This document shows positions 55,036 to 64,000 of a stretch of DNA of 64,000 nt, piece after piece (within the stretch, counting starts at the first letter, position 1; each line of letters starts with the position of its first letter). A program made the translations under genes and the position numbers. Under the pieces are notes generated by a model. That model saw only the letters and a program-made list of their open reading frames with translations, was not told the DNA's origin and searched no databases. This DNA is from Balneolaceae bacterium (GTDB taxonomy: Bacteria; Bacteroidota; Rhodothermia; Balneolales; Balneolaceae): the NCBI GenBank assembly GCA_018401935.1, contig JAGYJQ010000002.1:186001-250000 (forward strand). The letters run 5' to 3'.

Positions 55036-55116
55036 TCCGATATAGTTTATTGTTTAACAGTAAATTGAAGTCAAAAGAATAACTCAAATATGATTAAATG
55101 TCAAAGCCGTAACTTT

Positions 55117-55152
55117 TTAAAAAAGTAATCATCATAAGTCATTAACTTTTTT
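55117..55152 (-). terminator. Possible terminator of the 1271-aa outer-membrane gene
   Basis: On the minus strand AAAAGTTAAT pairs with ATTACTTTT (one bulge), followed by T-rich sequence, about 45 bp after the stop at 55194. AT-only pairing makes it weak. Confidence 0.35.
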
Positions 55153-55193
55153 CTAAAGTAACCCCTTTTTGTCAAAGATTTGTAATCAATTTG

Positions 55194-58100
55194 TTAAAAA
55201 AGAGCATTGAAACTTAGTTGTACTGTATGAATGGTTGAGCCATTTTTCCCGGTTCGACCATGATATTCCAAATATAATTCCAACCAATCATTCCATCTGT
55301 ATTGGGTATTGAGATCCCAGCGGGCGCTTCTACCCATTCCCATACCCTCTGTCAACCTGTATCCAATGTAGGAGTTAAGAGTATTTGCTGAATTAAATTC
55401 TTGAATGGTAACTTGCAACCTGCTTTGTATCCCTCCGGGTACATATATGATTTGCTCCATCCGATATTGCCATTGCCGAAGTGTAAAAGATGGAAAAATA
55501 AGGGAAGGATTGTCAATTGAAACAAATTCCTGTGCGAACATGTGATTATCGTTGAGGCGACTGTGCTTTAGGATGGCTTTGATATTCCATGAACGATTAA
55601 CTCTTGCGCTTATGGAGGACTCTAGTGTGTATTTGGTTAAGGAGTAATTACGCAGACTTAATTGGTCTGAATATTCAAATAAATGACTTCGGGACCCCAT
55701 CAACCCGCTAAGTAGTGCATCATTGAATCGGTATCCACCCTCAAGTTTGAGTACCTGTTGTGCGGATTGAACTACTTCAACACTTCGTTGGTGAATGGAT
55801 GAAGAATTATCCCACTCAACATAACCCTGAATTCCAGTGGTATTGGGCGTGATTTCTAAGCGTCCTAAGGCCCCAAGGCTCCCCTCTACCGTCCATGGTT
55901 GCTGCATGATAGCTTTTGGACGTAATAGGAGCACGTTACTCAGTTCACCTTGGCTATTGTCTTCAGAGATACGCATATCTATGTTTAGCTGTAGGGCCTG
56001 CCAAAGTGGGCGGTTTGGTATACGGCTTTGAAAAGGCGCCCAACTGTAGCGCATCCTAGTTTTAACGTGTATGAGTGATTGATAGTCATCACCGGGGAGT
56101 AAACGCTTTATATACTCACCCTCGTTAGAGCTTAATTCAGGATAAAATTCCGTAATCTGTTGTAATAAATCTTCATTATCATCAATCCAAACGTACTGAC
56201 CCAACTCTGGGCCTACATACACATAGATTTCTTGAAAATTACTTCGCCGTCTAGTAGATGCATTGTAATCCCAAAATACCTTTCCTTTTTGGTCTATTTG
56301 ACCCCACTCTAACTGAGATCCAATAACCATCCCAATATTTTTCTGAGAAGACCGGTAATCCTCTTGTCCAGCCTCTTGATTAATGGGATCTGTAGCTAGA
56401 TCAGTAAAGCTTTTTCTAGTCCTAAAATGTATTTCCTGCTTACCCCAGAAGTGTTCATTGGCACGCCAATTTACTTGGTAGCGCTGTTCAATCGCAGTAC
56501 TACTGGGAGTCCACAACCCAGCATAACTATCGTCTTCTTCTCTAAGCATCCAAGAAGCCTTCCAATCCCATTTAGTATGCTGGGCCATGATACTTGGGCC
56601 TACACTCCAAAAACGTTGACTGGGCGTGATCAGTGAGTCCGTCCCCCCCCTTCTCCGCCGCTGGTCCTCCTGCTCAAAATCTACACCTATAATAATGCTG
56701 GGAGGACTAAGCTCCGACACTCTTTTCAGTGGAAGCCCCACCGTACCCTTTTGCCTAAGCCAATATCCCACTCCACCCACAGAACTCAATCTTCTTACAA
56801 AATCCTGCTGGTACACCAGTGATATCCTTTCAGAATCACCTAGTCGAAGGGTACTTGTTTGTCTGAGGCGCTCTTCTGAGCCCGCTGTAAGATGGATGAG
56901 TCCCAGCTGGATTTCTTTTTCACTTTGTTGCCACTCCCATTCCCCTCCAACAACTTGCTCCTCAATTATTGATGCATCCAAATCAAATAGCCGCTGATAT
57001 TCGACCTCCCTAATTCGTTCAGTCCCTTGGTATCGAGCATCCACTTTCCGCATATAACCTCGAACTCGTGATTGATCTGCACCAAACATGTTATTACCCC
57101 ATTCCACTTCGCCCTGATATGCCAAGCCTACATTATCGTCATTGTCTTTGGCTGAATATCGGTTTACATCAAATGAGCTTAACGACCAATTTCCGGACAA
57201 TCGAACATTTTCTTGAAGCACATACCCTCCCTCAAACGAAACGACTTGATGGGCCATGGGCGTGGGAAGTTGTATCTGTGAAGAATAATCACCCCTATTT
57301 TCACCGACCCACTCATAGATTGGCACATTCAATCCCGTTTCTGTACGCCTGTAATCTCCTTCATTAGCCCCTACTTGGGTAAATTGCACGTGAACTAATT
57401 CGGTTTGGGGTATTTCAGGGTTGTTTGCCTTCTTATAGATGGTATAAGTCTGAGTGTTCCAAAGTGTATCCACTCGTATGTACGCCCTAGATCGATCTAC
57501 CTCTGCTGACCAAGGGCGACCTGAATCGATGCCAATAGTCGTTTGATCACCCGCGGTTTTTAATAGCTGAATTTCTGATTCAGTCAACAAATCTTGTGCT
57601 AAAATACCATTATTATCGGCTTCCCTACTAACCATGGAATTAAAGGTGAAACGCTTGTCCGGAGAGATGTATTCTACCTCAGAGGCCAGCAGACTTCGAT
57701 TGAATCCATTCTCAACATATTCATACTCGACAAAAATTCTACTCTCATTTCGAATTAACTGCTTTGAGCTAAAATTTATTTCACCCAACGAATAATCAAT
57801 GATGTAATCCTGATCAATACCTCTTTTCAGGAGCTCGCCATCTAGATATACTCTTTCGGTTCCAGCCAAAATAATTGTAAACGGACTAGTAGACGCACCT
57901 TGTAATCGATACGGGCCTTGCACACCTTCCACTGGACTGACCTGTTCACTGGTGTACACTCCCCTTGTTTGGGATGCCAGTGATGCAATCCTGCTTTCCG
58001 CACCTTTTTTTGAGAAAAGTGATTGTTCGGCGTAGACACCCTGTATTCTTCGATTTAAGCGGTGCGTGGGCGCTCCACTCATGCTTACATCCACATCACC

Positions 58101-59003
58101 CATTTTGAGAGCATGATTAGGATGAGTGACTTGGATGATTAACTGATCAAATTCCCTAATGCTTTGAGTAGTTCCGTCAGGTTGAAATGGGATATTTCTG
58201 TCGGTTAAAATTGCCGAGAGTTGTGTTTCATCACCTATGGTCCCTGTTAACTGAATATCTAGTCCACTTTCAAGACTGATCTGCTGATTAGTACCTGTTA
58301 CAATTCCTCTTGTTATCCGTCCCGATTGTTCTAATTGGAAAGGTTCCGTTTCCTGTGTGCTACTTAAATTAAGCTGCTGCTGAATCGTATCTCTAATCTT
58401 TTGTTGATTAAGGACAGGCTCTATTGTACTTCGTTGGTAAATAAAGGCCAAATCAATTGGAAACGCAACGGTTGCCTTTGCCGGGGCTGTCACCCACCAA
58501 TCACCACTATTAGGATCCCATTTCCAGTATGAGTTAGGTAGTGTGGACCATCTATTCGCAAAATCGATATTGGAATCGGGCACTTCAGAACTATCACTAT
58601 GTGAGTTATAAAACACCATTAAACGGCTTTGAATAACCCCTAATCGAATATTTAGACGATCCTCAGCATTAAAATTTACCACCAATAGAGTATCTGTATT
58701 GAATGCGGACTGGCGTACAGGTTCATTTTTTTGGGAGTTATATGCATAAATAGTTTCATCCATAAATCCGAGACTAGATGCATAACTAGATGCATGACTA
58801 GATGCATAACTAGATGCATAACTAGATGCATAACTAGATGCATGACTAGATGCATGACTAAAGTCCGATACCACCACTGCTAAAAATACGCCCCATATAC
58901 CCCCCATCAAGGCCGCTTTACAAATGGACATGTTACGCAAGGCCGCGTTACGCAAAGGCAAGCGAGCGCAGGTAAATTTTGATAACGTGGGGATGGTAGA
59001 CAT
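55194..59003 (-). CDS. Large probable outer-membrane protein with SSHA/SSYA repeats after the signal peptide
   Basis: About 1269 residues from ATG 59003 (GTG 59009 and ATG 58931 are alternatives). The N-terminus has a hydrophobic signal (ALMGGIWGVFLAVVVSDFSHA) then seven SSHA/SSYA units. The middle (~230-440) has the motifs GPYRLQG, ILAGTERVYLDGELLKRG, DYSLGEINFSSKQLI and RIFVEYEY, which recall large secreted/outer-membrane proteins of FCB bacteria. The rest is rich in alternating, aromatic-containing strands and ends LSFNALF, as expected for a beta-barrel. I know no firm function. It lies 56 bp after dsbD on the same strand. Confidence 0.72.
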   Translation of the reverse strand: MSTIPTLSKFTCARLPLRNAALRNMSICKAALMGGIWGVFLAVVVSDFSHASSHASSYASSYASSYASSHASSYASSLGFMDETIYAYNSQKNEPVRQSAFNTDTLLVVNFNAEDRLNIRLGVIQSRLMVFYNSHSDSSEVPDSNIDFANRWSTLPNSYWKWDPNSGDWWVTAPAKATVAFPIDLAFIYQRSTIEPVLNQQKIRDTIQQQLNLSSTQETEPFQLEQSGRITRGIVTGTNQQISLESGLDIQLTGTIGDETQLSAILTDRNIPFQPDGTTQSIREFDQLIIQVTHPNHALKMGDVDVSMSGAPTHRLNRRIQGVYAEQSLFSKKGAESRIASLASQTRGVYTSEQVSPVEGVQGPYRLQGASTSPFTIILAGTERVYLDGELLKRGIDQDYIIDYSLGEINFSSKQLIRNESRIFVEYEYVENGFNRSLLASEVEYISPDKRFTFNSMVSREADNNGILAQDLLTESEIQLLKTAGDQTTIGIDSGRPWSAEVDRSRAYIRVDTLWNTQTYTIYKKANNPEIPQTELVHVQFTQVGANEGDYRRTETGLNVPIYEWVGENRGDYSSQIQLPTPMAHQVVSFEGGYVLQENVRLSGNWSLSSFDVNRYSAKDNDDNVGLAYQGEVEWGNNMFGADQSRVRGYMRKVDARYQGTERIREVEYQRLFDLDASIIEEQVVGGEWEWQQSEKEIQLGLIHLTAGSEERLRQTSTLRLGDSERISLVYQQDFVRRLSSVGGVGYWLRQKGTVGLPLKRVSELSPPSIIIGVDFEQEDQRRRRGGTDSLITPSQRFWSVGPSIMAQHTKWDWKASWMLREEDDSYAGLWTPSSTAIEQRYQVNWRANEHFWGKQEIHFRTRKSFTDLATDPINQEAGQEDYRSSQKNIGMVIGSQLEWGQIDQKGKVFWDYNASTRRRSNFQEIYVYVGPELGQYVWIDDNEDLLQQITEFYPELSSNEGEYIKRLLPGDDYQSLIHVKTRMRYSWAPFQSRIPNRPLWQALQLNIDMRISEDNSQGELSNVLLLRPKAIMQQPWTVEGSLGALGRLEITPNTTGIQGYVEWDNSSSIHQRSVEVVQSAQQVLKLEGGYRFNDALLSGLMGSRSHLFEYSDQLSLRNYSLTKYTLESSISARVNRSWNIKAILKHSRLNDNHMFAQEFVSIDNPSLIFPSFTLRQWQYRMEQIIYVPGGIQSRLQVTIQEFNSANTLNSYIGYRLTEGMGMGRSARWDLNTQYRWNDWLELYLEYHGRTGKNGSTIHTVQLSFNALF
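58777..58860. repeat. 12-bp minisatellite, seven copies, in frame
   Basis: GATGCATAACTA and GATGCATGACTA alternate in seven consecutive units. The tract codes SSYA or SSHA tetrapeptides. Unit length is four codons, so copy-number change would alter only linker length. Confidence 0.95.
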
Positions 59004-59059
59004 AAACACTACAAATGTACAAACCTGTCAGGTAAATATAATTAGTAGCGATCTAATCC

Positions 59060-60988
59060 CTAATCAACCCCGTTAAAACGTTGCAATCCTTGGTCTAGGA
59101 ACCCAACAAACTTTTCTTCACTCACATATCCTAACTCTTGGGCTAGCACTTGCTCATTCGATGGATCGAGAATTACGTAGGTAGGCAAGGCTACATTACC
59201 CGTTAGCTTGAACTGAAGTTGCTGATTAGCTTGTGCATTGGTACCCCCATCGGTGTACAATTTAAGAAGCTTCATTTGCCCAAAGCGCTCTTGTACACTT
59301 GCCAAGGGGAAAACGTTGCTCTCCATCGCCCGGCAGTTGGTACAGGTATAACCTGTAAAATCAATAAAAACAGTAATATTTTCAGCTTTAGCTTCCTCAA
59401 TGGCTTGGTCATAGCTGCTCAACCATCCCTCATCAGCAGAGGTCCCCGAGGATGTTCCGCCCATTGAAGCAAGGGTACTCACCACACTTACATCGGTTGC
59501 TTGTTTGGGTGGCAACCAGGCATCCCATATACCTAATGAGGAACCCAACAAGCCTGGAATTAAATACAAACTGAATAGTAGAAAAGGAATACTCAGCACG
59601 ACTCTACCAGCCCCAATAGAGCTGGGTTTTTCTTCATTTTTTAAGGCAAAGAACCCTAATATATAGAAGGTTGCAATTAGAAAAATTGCCATCCAAAGTG
59701 CAATGGCAAAAGGTCGACTTATCCATGCCCAGCCCATTACTAAATCCACATTTGATAGAAATTTTATCGCAGCAGCCAATTCTATGAAGCCTAAAAGTAC
59801 TTTTACCATGTTCATCCATGATCCACTTTTAGGTAGTGCATTTAGTAAGTTTGGAAAAAGTGCAAAGAGAACGAATGGACTTGCGAAAGCTGCCGAGAAA
59901 CCAATCATCCCGATGATAGGAAAAAACCAATCACCACCGGTGGTAGCGGCAAATACCGCGCCGACAAAGGGCGCCGTACATGAAAATGATACCGCACTTA
60001 TGGTCATTGCCATGAATAAAATACCTGCAATACCAGAATTTTCGTTACTCTTTCTGTTTAAAAAATTGGTGAGTTGATACGGCAACTGTAACTCATACAT
60101 ACCCAGTAAACTTAATGCAAAACCAATAAGTACGGCCGCTATAAAAAAGTTAACAAAAGGGTTCGATGCAAAATTTTGCGCCCCAGAAACACCCACCAAG
60201 GCAGCCAATAACATACCTATGAGAGTAAATGTAGCCACAATTGCTAAGCCAAAGATAACAGCGCTGCTTACTCCCCGTTTAGACTCTTCTTGTTTGGCAA
60301 AATAAGATACCGTCAATGGGATCATCGGAAATACACATGGAGTCAATAAAGCAGCAAAACCAGCCAAAATAGCAATCCAAAGAAAAGAGAATATTCCTTC
60401 ATCATTAGCCGTATTGGATGGGTTATTTAGTGAACTTAATTGGGTTTCAGGAGAGCGGGTAGCCTCGGTTAGTGGGTTATCTGCTACTCCCGCAACAAAG
60501 ACCGTAGTGATAATTGATTTTGATGTTGGTGGAAGGCAAACTCTGTCATCACATACCTGATAGAATGCTTCAATATCCAGAATCTGAGTACCTAGTTTAG
60601 AAGTATATACGCTAACTGGTAGGGTGAATTGAGCAAAAGAACTATGCCAACCCAGATCAGTTTCAAAATTAGGATCAAATTCAATGTCTGCTTTAGACTC
60701 TCGTACCACCTCGGTTAGGAAGAAATTTGACGAATTTGCACTAAAGCGAGTGGGAAATGGTCCCGCATCTGGATCATTTAAGACCGAATACAAATGCCAG
60801 TCGCCTTCTATACTCGCATTTAACTCAATTTCAAAGCTTTCCCCTGCCATCACCGTGTCAGGTACACTGACTACACTAAACTGAACAGGGTCTGGTATTT
60901 GGGCAAATAAACTACTGGAGAGTACAAACCCCATGAGCAGGGTCAGTAGGCCACGCAGTTTAACCATTACTGTAGACTTTTCTTGCAT
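59060..60988 (-). CDS. dsbD: Thiol:disulfide interchange protein DsbD family
   Basis: 642 residues. A signal peptide is followed by an alpha domain with a Cys pair (Cys146/Cys151 in VCDDRVCLPP), eight hydrophobic helices with the conserved PCVFPMIPL and FSCTAPFVGA cysteines, and a C-terminal thioredoxin-like gamma domain with CTNC (~549-552, FTGYTCTNCRAME). It carries electrons from cytoplasmic thioredoxin to the periplasm for disulfide isomerisation and cytochrome c maturation. A second in-frame Met at residue 8 (60967) is an alternative start. The outer-membrane gene follows. Confidence 0.94.
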   Translation of the reverse strand: MQEKSTVMVKLRGLLTLLMGFVLSSSLFAQIPDPVQFSVVSVPDTVMAGESFEIELNASIEGDWHLYSVLNDPDAGPFPTRFSANSSNFFLTEVVRESKADIEFDPNFETDLGWHSSFAQFTLPVSVYTSKLGTQILDIEAFYQVCDDRVCLPPTSKSIITTVFVAGVADNPLTEATRSPETQLSSLNNPSNTANDEGIFSFLWIAILAGFAALLTPCVFPMIPLTVSYFAKQEESKRGVSSAVIFGLAIVATFTLIGMLLAALVGVSGAQNFASNPFVNFFIAAVLIGFALSLLGMYELQLPYQLTNFLNRKSNENSGIAGILFMAMTISAVSFSCTAPFVGAVFAATTGGDWFFPIIGMIGFSAAFASPFVLFALFPNLLNALPKSGSWMNMVKVLLGFIELAAAIKFLSNVDLVMGWAWISRPFAIALWMAIFLIATFYILGFFALKNEEKPSSIGAGRVVLSIPFLLFSLYLIPGLLGSSLGIWDAWLPPKQATDVSVVSTLASMGGTSSGTSADEGWLSSYDQAIEEAKAENITVFIDFTGYTCTNCRAMESNVFPLASVQERFGQMKLLKLYTDGGTNAQANQQLQFKLTGNVALPTYVILDPSNEQVLAQELGYVSEEKFVGFLDQGLQRFNGVD

Positions 60989-61109
60989 AGTGTGTGGTTG
61001 AATATGAAGATTCGTAGTCGTTACGCTTGTGCGAATATTACTTATCTATTACTTGTCTTTTTAATGTACGGTATAAAGTGATGAAGAGCACCAAAACACT
61101 ACCTCTACA

Positions 61110-61143
61110 AAACAAAATACCACATTGCAGCGAATGTGGTATT
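61110..61143 (-). terminator. Terminator of the rpsF-rpsR-rplI operon
   Basis: AATACCACATT and AATGTGGTATT form a perfect 11-bp stem about 40 bp after the rplI stop. The minus-strand copy is followed by TTGTTTTG. Confidence 0.75.
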
Positions 61144-61182
61144 CTATTAAATATACAAGTAAAGGTATGATAAGCGTTCCAA

Positions 61183-61629
61183 CTAGTCGGCTTTTACTAC
61201 CCAAAATTTAAGCTGAGGCTTTAGTTCACCTAGCAGGTGTATAGTTGCGGTATATTCACCTAATGTCTTGACATCCGCATCTATGGTGATAGAACGGCGA
61301 TCGATTTCAATTCCCTTTTCTATCAACGCGTCTGCTATTTGCACATTGGTTACCGTTCCGTGAATTTTATCGTCTTCACCCGTAGTAACTGCGATGGTTA
61401 AGTTGCTGGATTCAAGCTTTTGGGCCAACTCTTTAGCCTCTTGAACACTGATTTCAGCCTTTTTAGCCGCTCTTTTCTGCATAAGCTCTAGCTCGGCAAT
61501 AGAACCTTTGGTTGCTAGTACAGCCTTACCACTGGGAATGAGGAAGTTGCGTCCATAGCCGTCTTTAACGGTGACTAACTCGCCTGATTGACCTAATTTT
61601 TCTACATCTTGAGTTAAAATAACTTTCAT
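61183..61629 (-). CDS. rplI: 50S ribosomal protein L9
   Basis: 148 residues from ATG 61629 (MKVILTQDVEKLGQSGE), the family start; a longer in-frame start at 61662 overlaps rpsR and is unlikely. The N-terminal domain has VKDGYGRNFLIPSGKAVLAT, then the long connecting helix, then the C-terminal domain (DKIHGTVTNVQIADALIEKGIEIDRR). It is the last gene of the rpsF-rpsR-rplI operon. Confidence 0.97.
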   Translation of the reverse strand: MKVILTQDVEKLGQSGELVTVKDGYGRNFLIPSGKAVLATKGSIAELELMQKRAAKKAEISVQEAKELAQKLESSNLTIAVTTGEDDKIHGTVTNVQIADALIEKGIEIDRRSITIDADVKTLGEYTATIHLLGELKPQLKFWVVKAD

Positions 61630-61642
61630 ATCACTTAAATTT

Positions 61643-61894
61643 TTATCGAAGGTTTTCAGCAACGTAGGGCATAAGACCTAAAAAACGTGCTCTTTTAATT
61701 GCGGTGGTGAGTTGTCGCTGGTGTTTCGCGCTGGTACCCGTGACTCTTCTTGGCAATATCTTGCCTTGATCGTTGGTAAATCGCTGGAGCGTTTCCACAT
61801 CTTTGTAATCGATGTACTCGAGCCCGGCTTCGGTGAATTTACACTGCTTAACTTTTCTGACGCTTTTTTTAGGATGCGATGGATTCTTAATCAT
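61643..61894 (-). CDS. rpsR: 30S ribosomal protein S18
   Basis: An 83-residue basic protein with the conserved core [51 protein letters not shown]. It binds S6 and 16S rRNA in the platform. It lies between rpsF (24 bp) and rplI (13 bp). An ssb gene, present here in many Proteobacteria, is absent. Confidence 0.98.
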   Translation of the reverse strand: MIKNPSHPKKSVRKVKQCKFTEAGLEYIDYKDVETLQRFTNDQGKILPRRVTGTSAKHQRQLTTAIKRARFLGLMPYVAENLR

Positions 61895-61918
61895 GATGAA
61901 CTAATTTAAAAATGGTTA

Positions 61919-62299
61919 CTATTTATCTTCTTCTGAGTCGTCTTCTTCAATCACAGGGAAGACTTCGGGTACCGCATTTTTCTTAACCAACTCTTTATGA
62001 CGCTTCATTTTTGCATCATATTTCAACGTTAGGTATCGCATGATCTCATCGTCTATCCGCATAGCTCGCTCAATAGATTCGATAGCGGTTGCTGGTCCTT
62101 CGAAATAAAGGTTTACATAAAAACCTGTTTGTTTCTTGTCCATTTCATAGGCAAACTTGCGAAGGCCCCATTCCTCGACTTCCTCTACCGTTCCACCCTT
62201 GGAGGTAATTAAGTCGTTAATCCGCTGGATTGCAACTGGATATTGATCGTCCTCTAAAACAGGACTAATGATATAAGTTAATTCGTAGTATGAATTCAT
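61919..62299 (-). CDS. rpsF: 30S ribosomal protein S6
   Basis: 126 residues from ATG 62299 (MNSYYELTYIISPVLEDD); the upstream start at 62338 adds 13 atypical residues. Conserved: GGTVEEVEEWGLRKFAYEMDKKQTGFYVNLYF and ERAMRIDDEIMRYLTLKY. The acidic tail (VIEEDDSEEDK) is common. It starts the operon with S18 and L9. Confidence 0.97.
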   Translation of the reverse strand: MNSYYELTYIISPVLEDDQYPVAIQRINDLITSKGGTVEEVEEWGLRKFAYEMDKKQTGFYVNLYFEGPATAIESIERAMRIDDEIMRYLTLKYDAKMKRHKELVKKNAVPEVFPVIEEDDSEEDK

Positions 62300-62421
62300 A
62301 AGTTTACTTTGGATGTTTTCAGTTTGGAAAACAGTCACCTTAAATGATCAAGCAACCATTTAGGTAACAGATTTATAAAGATAGCGTTTTTTCTACTAAT
62401 TAACACCTCATTCAAGGTATT

Positions 62422-62718
62422 TTATTCATCTCCAAAACCAATCTGATTGATACTGTTGGCCAATGTAACATCCAGCTCGGTAACTTGATTGTCAGCATCG
62501 TGGGTATTCAAGCGTAATTCTACCCTATTGTACACATTGGAAATCACTGGATGATGTGTATGTTGCTCCGCTAGAAAAGCTACTCTTAGTATAAAAGACA
62601 TAGCTTCCTGGAAATTAGCAAAAGTCCATACTCGCTGTAACTCTTGGGTACCTATGATCCATTTTGCTGAATCATGTAATTGATCTATAATTTCTTTTTC
62701 AGTCAGTGCTTTTAACAT
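62422..62718 (-). CDS. Pterin-4a-carbinolamine dehydratase
   Basis: A 98-residue DCoH/PhhB protein with the motif AEQHTHHPVISNVYNRVELRLNTHDA that holds the catalytic histidines. It dehydrates 4a-hydroxytetrahydropterin formed by aromatic amino acid hydroxylases, or supports molybdopterin-related pterins in some bacteria. No hydroxylase is in the window. It is divergent from the antiporter and upstream of rpsF on the same strand, separated by 122 bp. Confidence 0.92.
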   Translation of the reverse strand: MLKALTEKEIIDQLHDSAKWIIGTQELQRVWTFANFQEAMSFILRVAFLAEQHTHHPVISNVYNRVELRLNTHDADNQVTELDVTLANSINQIGFGDE

Positions 62719-62827
62719 TTTTTAAGTATTTAGTATTTTTTCCGATAATATTTTACTGATGGATTGATAACCCGAAGATAATTTAAATTACATATATTTT
62801 TAAGATATTAGGGTTCGAGCCATTTTT

Positions 62828-62856
62828 ATGAGGGAAATGACCTTCATTTTCCTCAT
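62828..62856. promoter_or_regulatory. 13-bp-stem hairpin between the dehydratase and the antiporter
   Basis: ATGAGGGAAATGA-cct-TCATTTTCCTCAT forms a near-perfect hairpin (one G-T pair) about 81 bp before the antiporter ATG. Neither strand has a following T run, so a terminator is unlikely; a leader or operator element is possible. Confidence 0.45.
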
Positions 62857-62937
62857 AGAAAATTGTTCAGTTATCTTATTTTTCGAGGTGTTGTACAATT
62901 TACATGTTAAACCCCAAACATAACACGTACTACTTAT

Positions 62938-64000
62938 ATGAAGTTATTTACGCCTTTATTCAAGAGAGTATCATTTTTTATCTTCCTTCTGATAATTAGC
63001 CCTTGGTCAACTATTTTAGCCGCTGAAGGTTACGGTATTAGTGGGGGTGGTCTAGGATTACTATGGACCCTACCCTTTGCTGGTATTTTATTATCCATCG
63101 CTATTTTCCCTTTGGTAAATGAACACTGGTGGCATGAAAACTTTGGCAAGGTGTCCGCTTTTTGGGCACTATTACTGCTAGTGCCTATGACCATTTTCTT
63201 TGGTTTTTCAGCTACACTCTACGAGGTCTTACATGCCTATTTATTAGAATACATCCCTTTTATTATCCTGTTGTTAGCCCTTTTCACTATTTCTGGTGGA
63301 GTTCGAATTAAGGGATCATTTCAAGGTAGCCCTATCGTAAACATAGGCTTCCTAGTTATAGGTACATTGCTAGCTAGCTGGATGGGTACAACGGGAGCCG
63401 CTATGCTATTAATTAGACCGTTATTGCGAGCAAATGAATGGCGTTCTAGCAAGAAACATGTGGTCATTTTCTTCATTTTCTTAGTAGCTAACGTAGGGGG
63501 CGCATTAACCCCTCTTGGTGACCCACCATTATTTCTTGGATTTCTACAGGGAGTTGGTTTTTTCTGGACCACAACCCATCTATTCTTTGAAATGCTGTTT
63601 GTGGTTATTCTGTTACTTATCGTATTCTATTTTGTAGATACTTATTTTTATAAGAAAGAAACAAATACTCCACCAGTAGAGGACAAAAAAGAAGCTTTTG
63701 GCATTGAAGGCGGTATAAATTTAGTACTTATTTTAGGTGTGGTTGGAGCCGTTTTATTTTCAGGAATTGCTTCCTTAGGAACAGTTGATATTTATCACGT
63801 AACGGTAGATTACGAAAACATTATCCGTGATTTGGTATTGCTTGGATTGACTTTTCTTAGTTTAAAAGTCACTACCAAAGAAAGCAGAAATGCTAACGGA
63901 TTTAATTGGTTTCCTATTCAAGAAGTGGGGAAACTGTTTGCGGGTATTTTCATTACTATTATTGCCCCCATATCTATGCTTAAGGCAGCCAACGTAGGAG
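62938..64000 (+). CDS. Sodium:proton antiporter / citrate-transporter-like permease, 5' part
   Basis: The frame starts at ATG 62938 (MKLFTPLFKRVSFFIFLL) and stays open to the window end: 354 codons of a longer gene. It is strongly hydrophobic with at least nine membrane helices. Features include LPFAGILLSIAIFPLVNEHWWHENFGKVS, IGTLLASWMGTTGAAMLLIRPLL and VANVGGALTPLGDPPLFLGFL, the last being a hallmark of the ion transporter (IT) superfamily members annotated as sodium:proton antiporters. It probably exports Na+ in exchange for H+, in agreement with a marine lifestyle. The 3' end is not visible. Confidence 0.85.
   Translation, partial: MKLFTPLFKRVSFFIFLLIISPWSTILAAEGYGISGGGLGLLWTLPFAGILLSIAIFPLVNEHWWHENFGKVSAFWALLLLVPMTIFFGFSATLYEVLHAYLLEYIPFIILLLALFTISGGVRIKGSFQGSPIVNIGFLVIGTLLASWMGTTGAAMLLIRPLLRANEWRSSKKHVVIFFIFLVANVGGALTPLGDPPLFLGFLQGVGFFWTTTHLFFEMLFVVILLLIVFYFVDTYFYKKETNTPPVEDKKEAFGIEGGINLVLILGVVGAVLFSGIASLGTVDIYHVTVDYENIIRDLVLLGLTFLSLKVTTKESRNANGFNWFPIQEVGKLFAGIFITIIAPISMLKAANVG

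Overview
The window is a moderately AT-rich chromosomal segment of a free-living, didermic bacterium of the Bacteroidota/Balneolota (FCB) group. Evidence for this placement: four proteins or gene pieces carry or belong to type IX secretion (T9SS) products with a C-terminal NYPNPFNP-type sorting domain, there is a TonB-dependent receptor with an N-terminal carboxypeptidase-regulatory-like domain, and the Exb locus has two consecutive ExbD genes. Assignment to Balneolota (marine relatives of Balneola/Gracilimonas) is inference. No rRNA, tRNA, CRISPR array, transposase or phage gene was seen. No intergenic gap is longer than about 260 bases; the only long stretches without an intact reading frame are the two damaged parts of a repeat gene (41484-41751 and 45187-46077).

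Layout. 1-3.7 kb: the 3' end of a GMC oxidoreductase with its small gluconate-dehydrogenase-like subunit, a BadF-type sugar kinase, and a kynureninase-like PLP enzyme. 3.9-9.1 kb: recA, recX, an AI-2E-family permease, purN and purH. 9.2-14.7 kb: the rod-shape cluster mreB-mreC-mreD-mrdA-rodA. 14.8-16.7 kb: rnhB and a divergent VWA protein. 16.7-21.9 kb (minus): uppS-bamA and three tandem OmpH/Skp genes, an envelope-assembly operon. 22-29 kb (minus): nadE, a LysM lytic transglycosylase, an S41 protease, a PHP phosphoesterase and ribH, closely packed.

29-39 kb: a divergent pair of secreted nucleic-acid/nucleotide hydrolases, an 869-aa extracellular endonuclease and a 2309-aa protein with two 5'-nucleotidase modules, sharing a 242-bp regulatory gap with a perfect 18-bp inverted repeat. 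39-40.4 kb (minus): queD-folE2. 40.6-49.3 kb (minus): a TonB-dependent receptor followed 33 bp later by a T9SS-sorted protein made of four ~452-aa repeats; the two outer repeats are full of small indels while the two inner ones are intact, which looks more like consensus/assembly damage than natural decay.

49.4-55 kb (minus): ftsH with a repeated acidic tail, a ThiL-like protein that has lost most metal-binding motifs, and an exbB - small membrane protein - exbD - exbD cluster. 55-61 kb (minus): dsbD followed by a 1271-aa probable outer-membrane protein with a 12-bp minisatellite just after its signal peptide. 61-64 kb: rpsF-rpsR-rplI, a pterin carbinolamine dehydratase and the 5' end of a membrane antiporter.

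Most of the window is core housekeeping and envelope biogenesis. The accessory and most unusual parts are the nuclease/nucleotidase pair, the receptor/repeat-protein pair, the degenerate ThiL and the 1271-aa outer-membrane protein.
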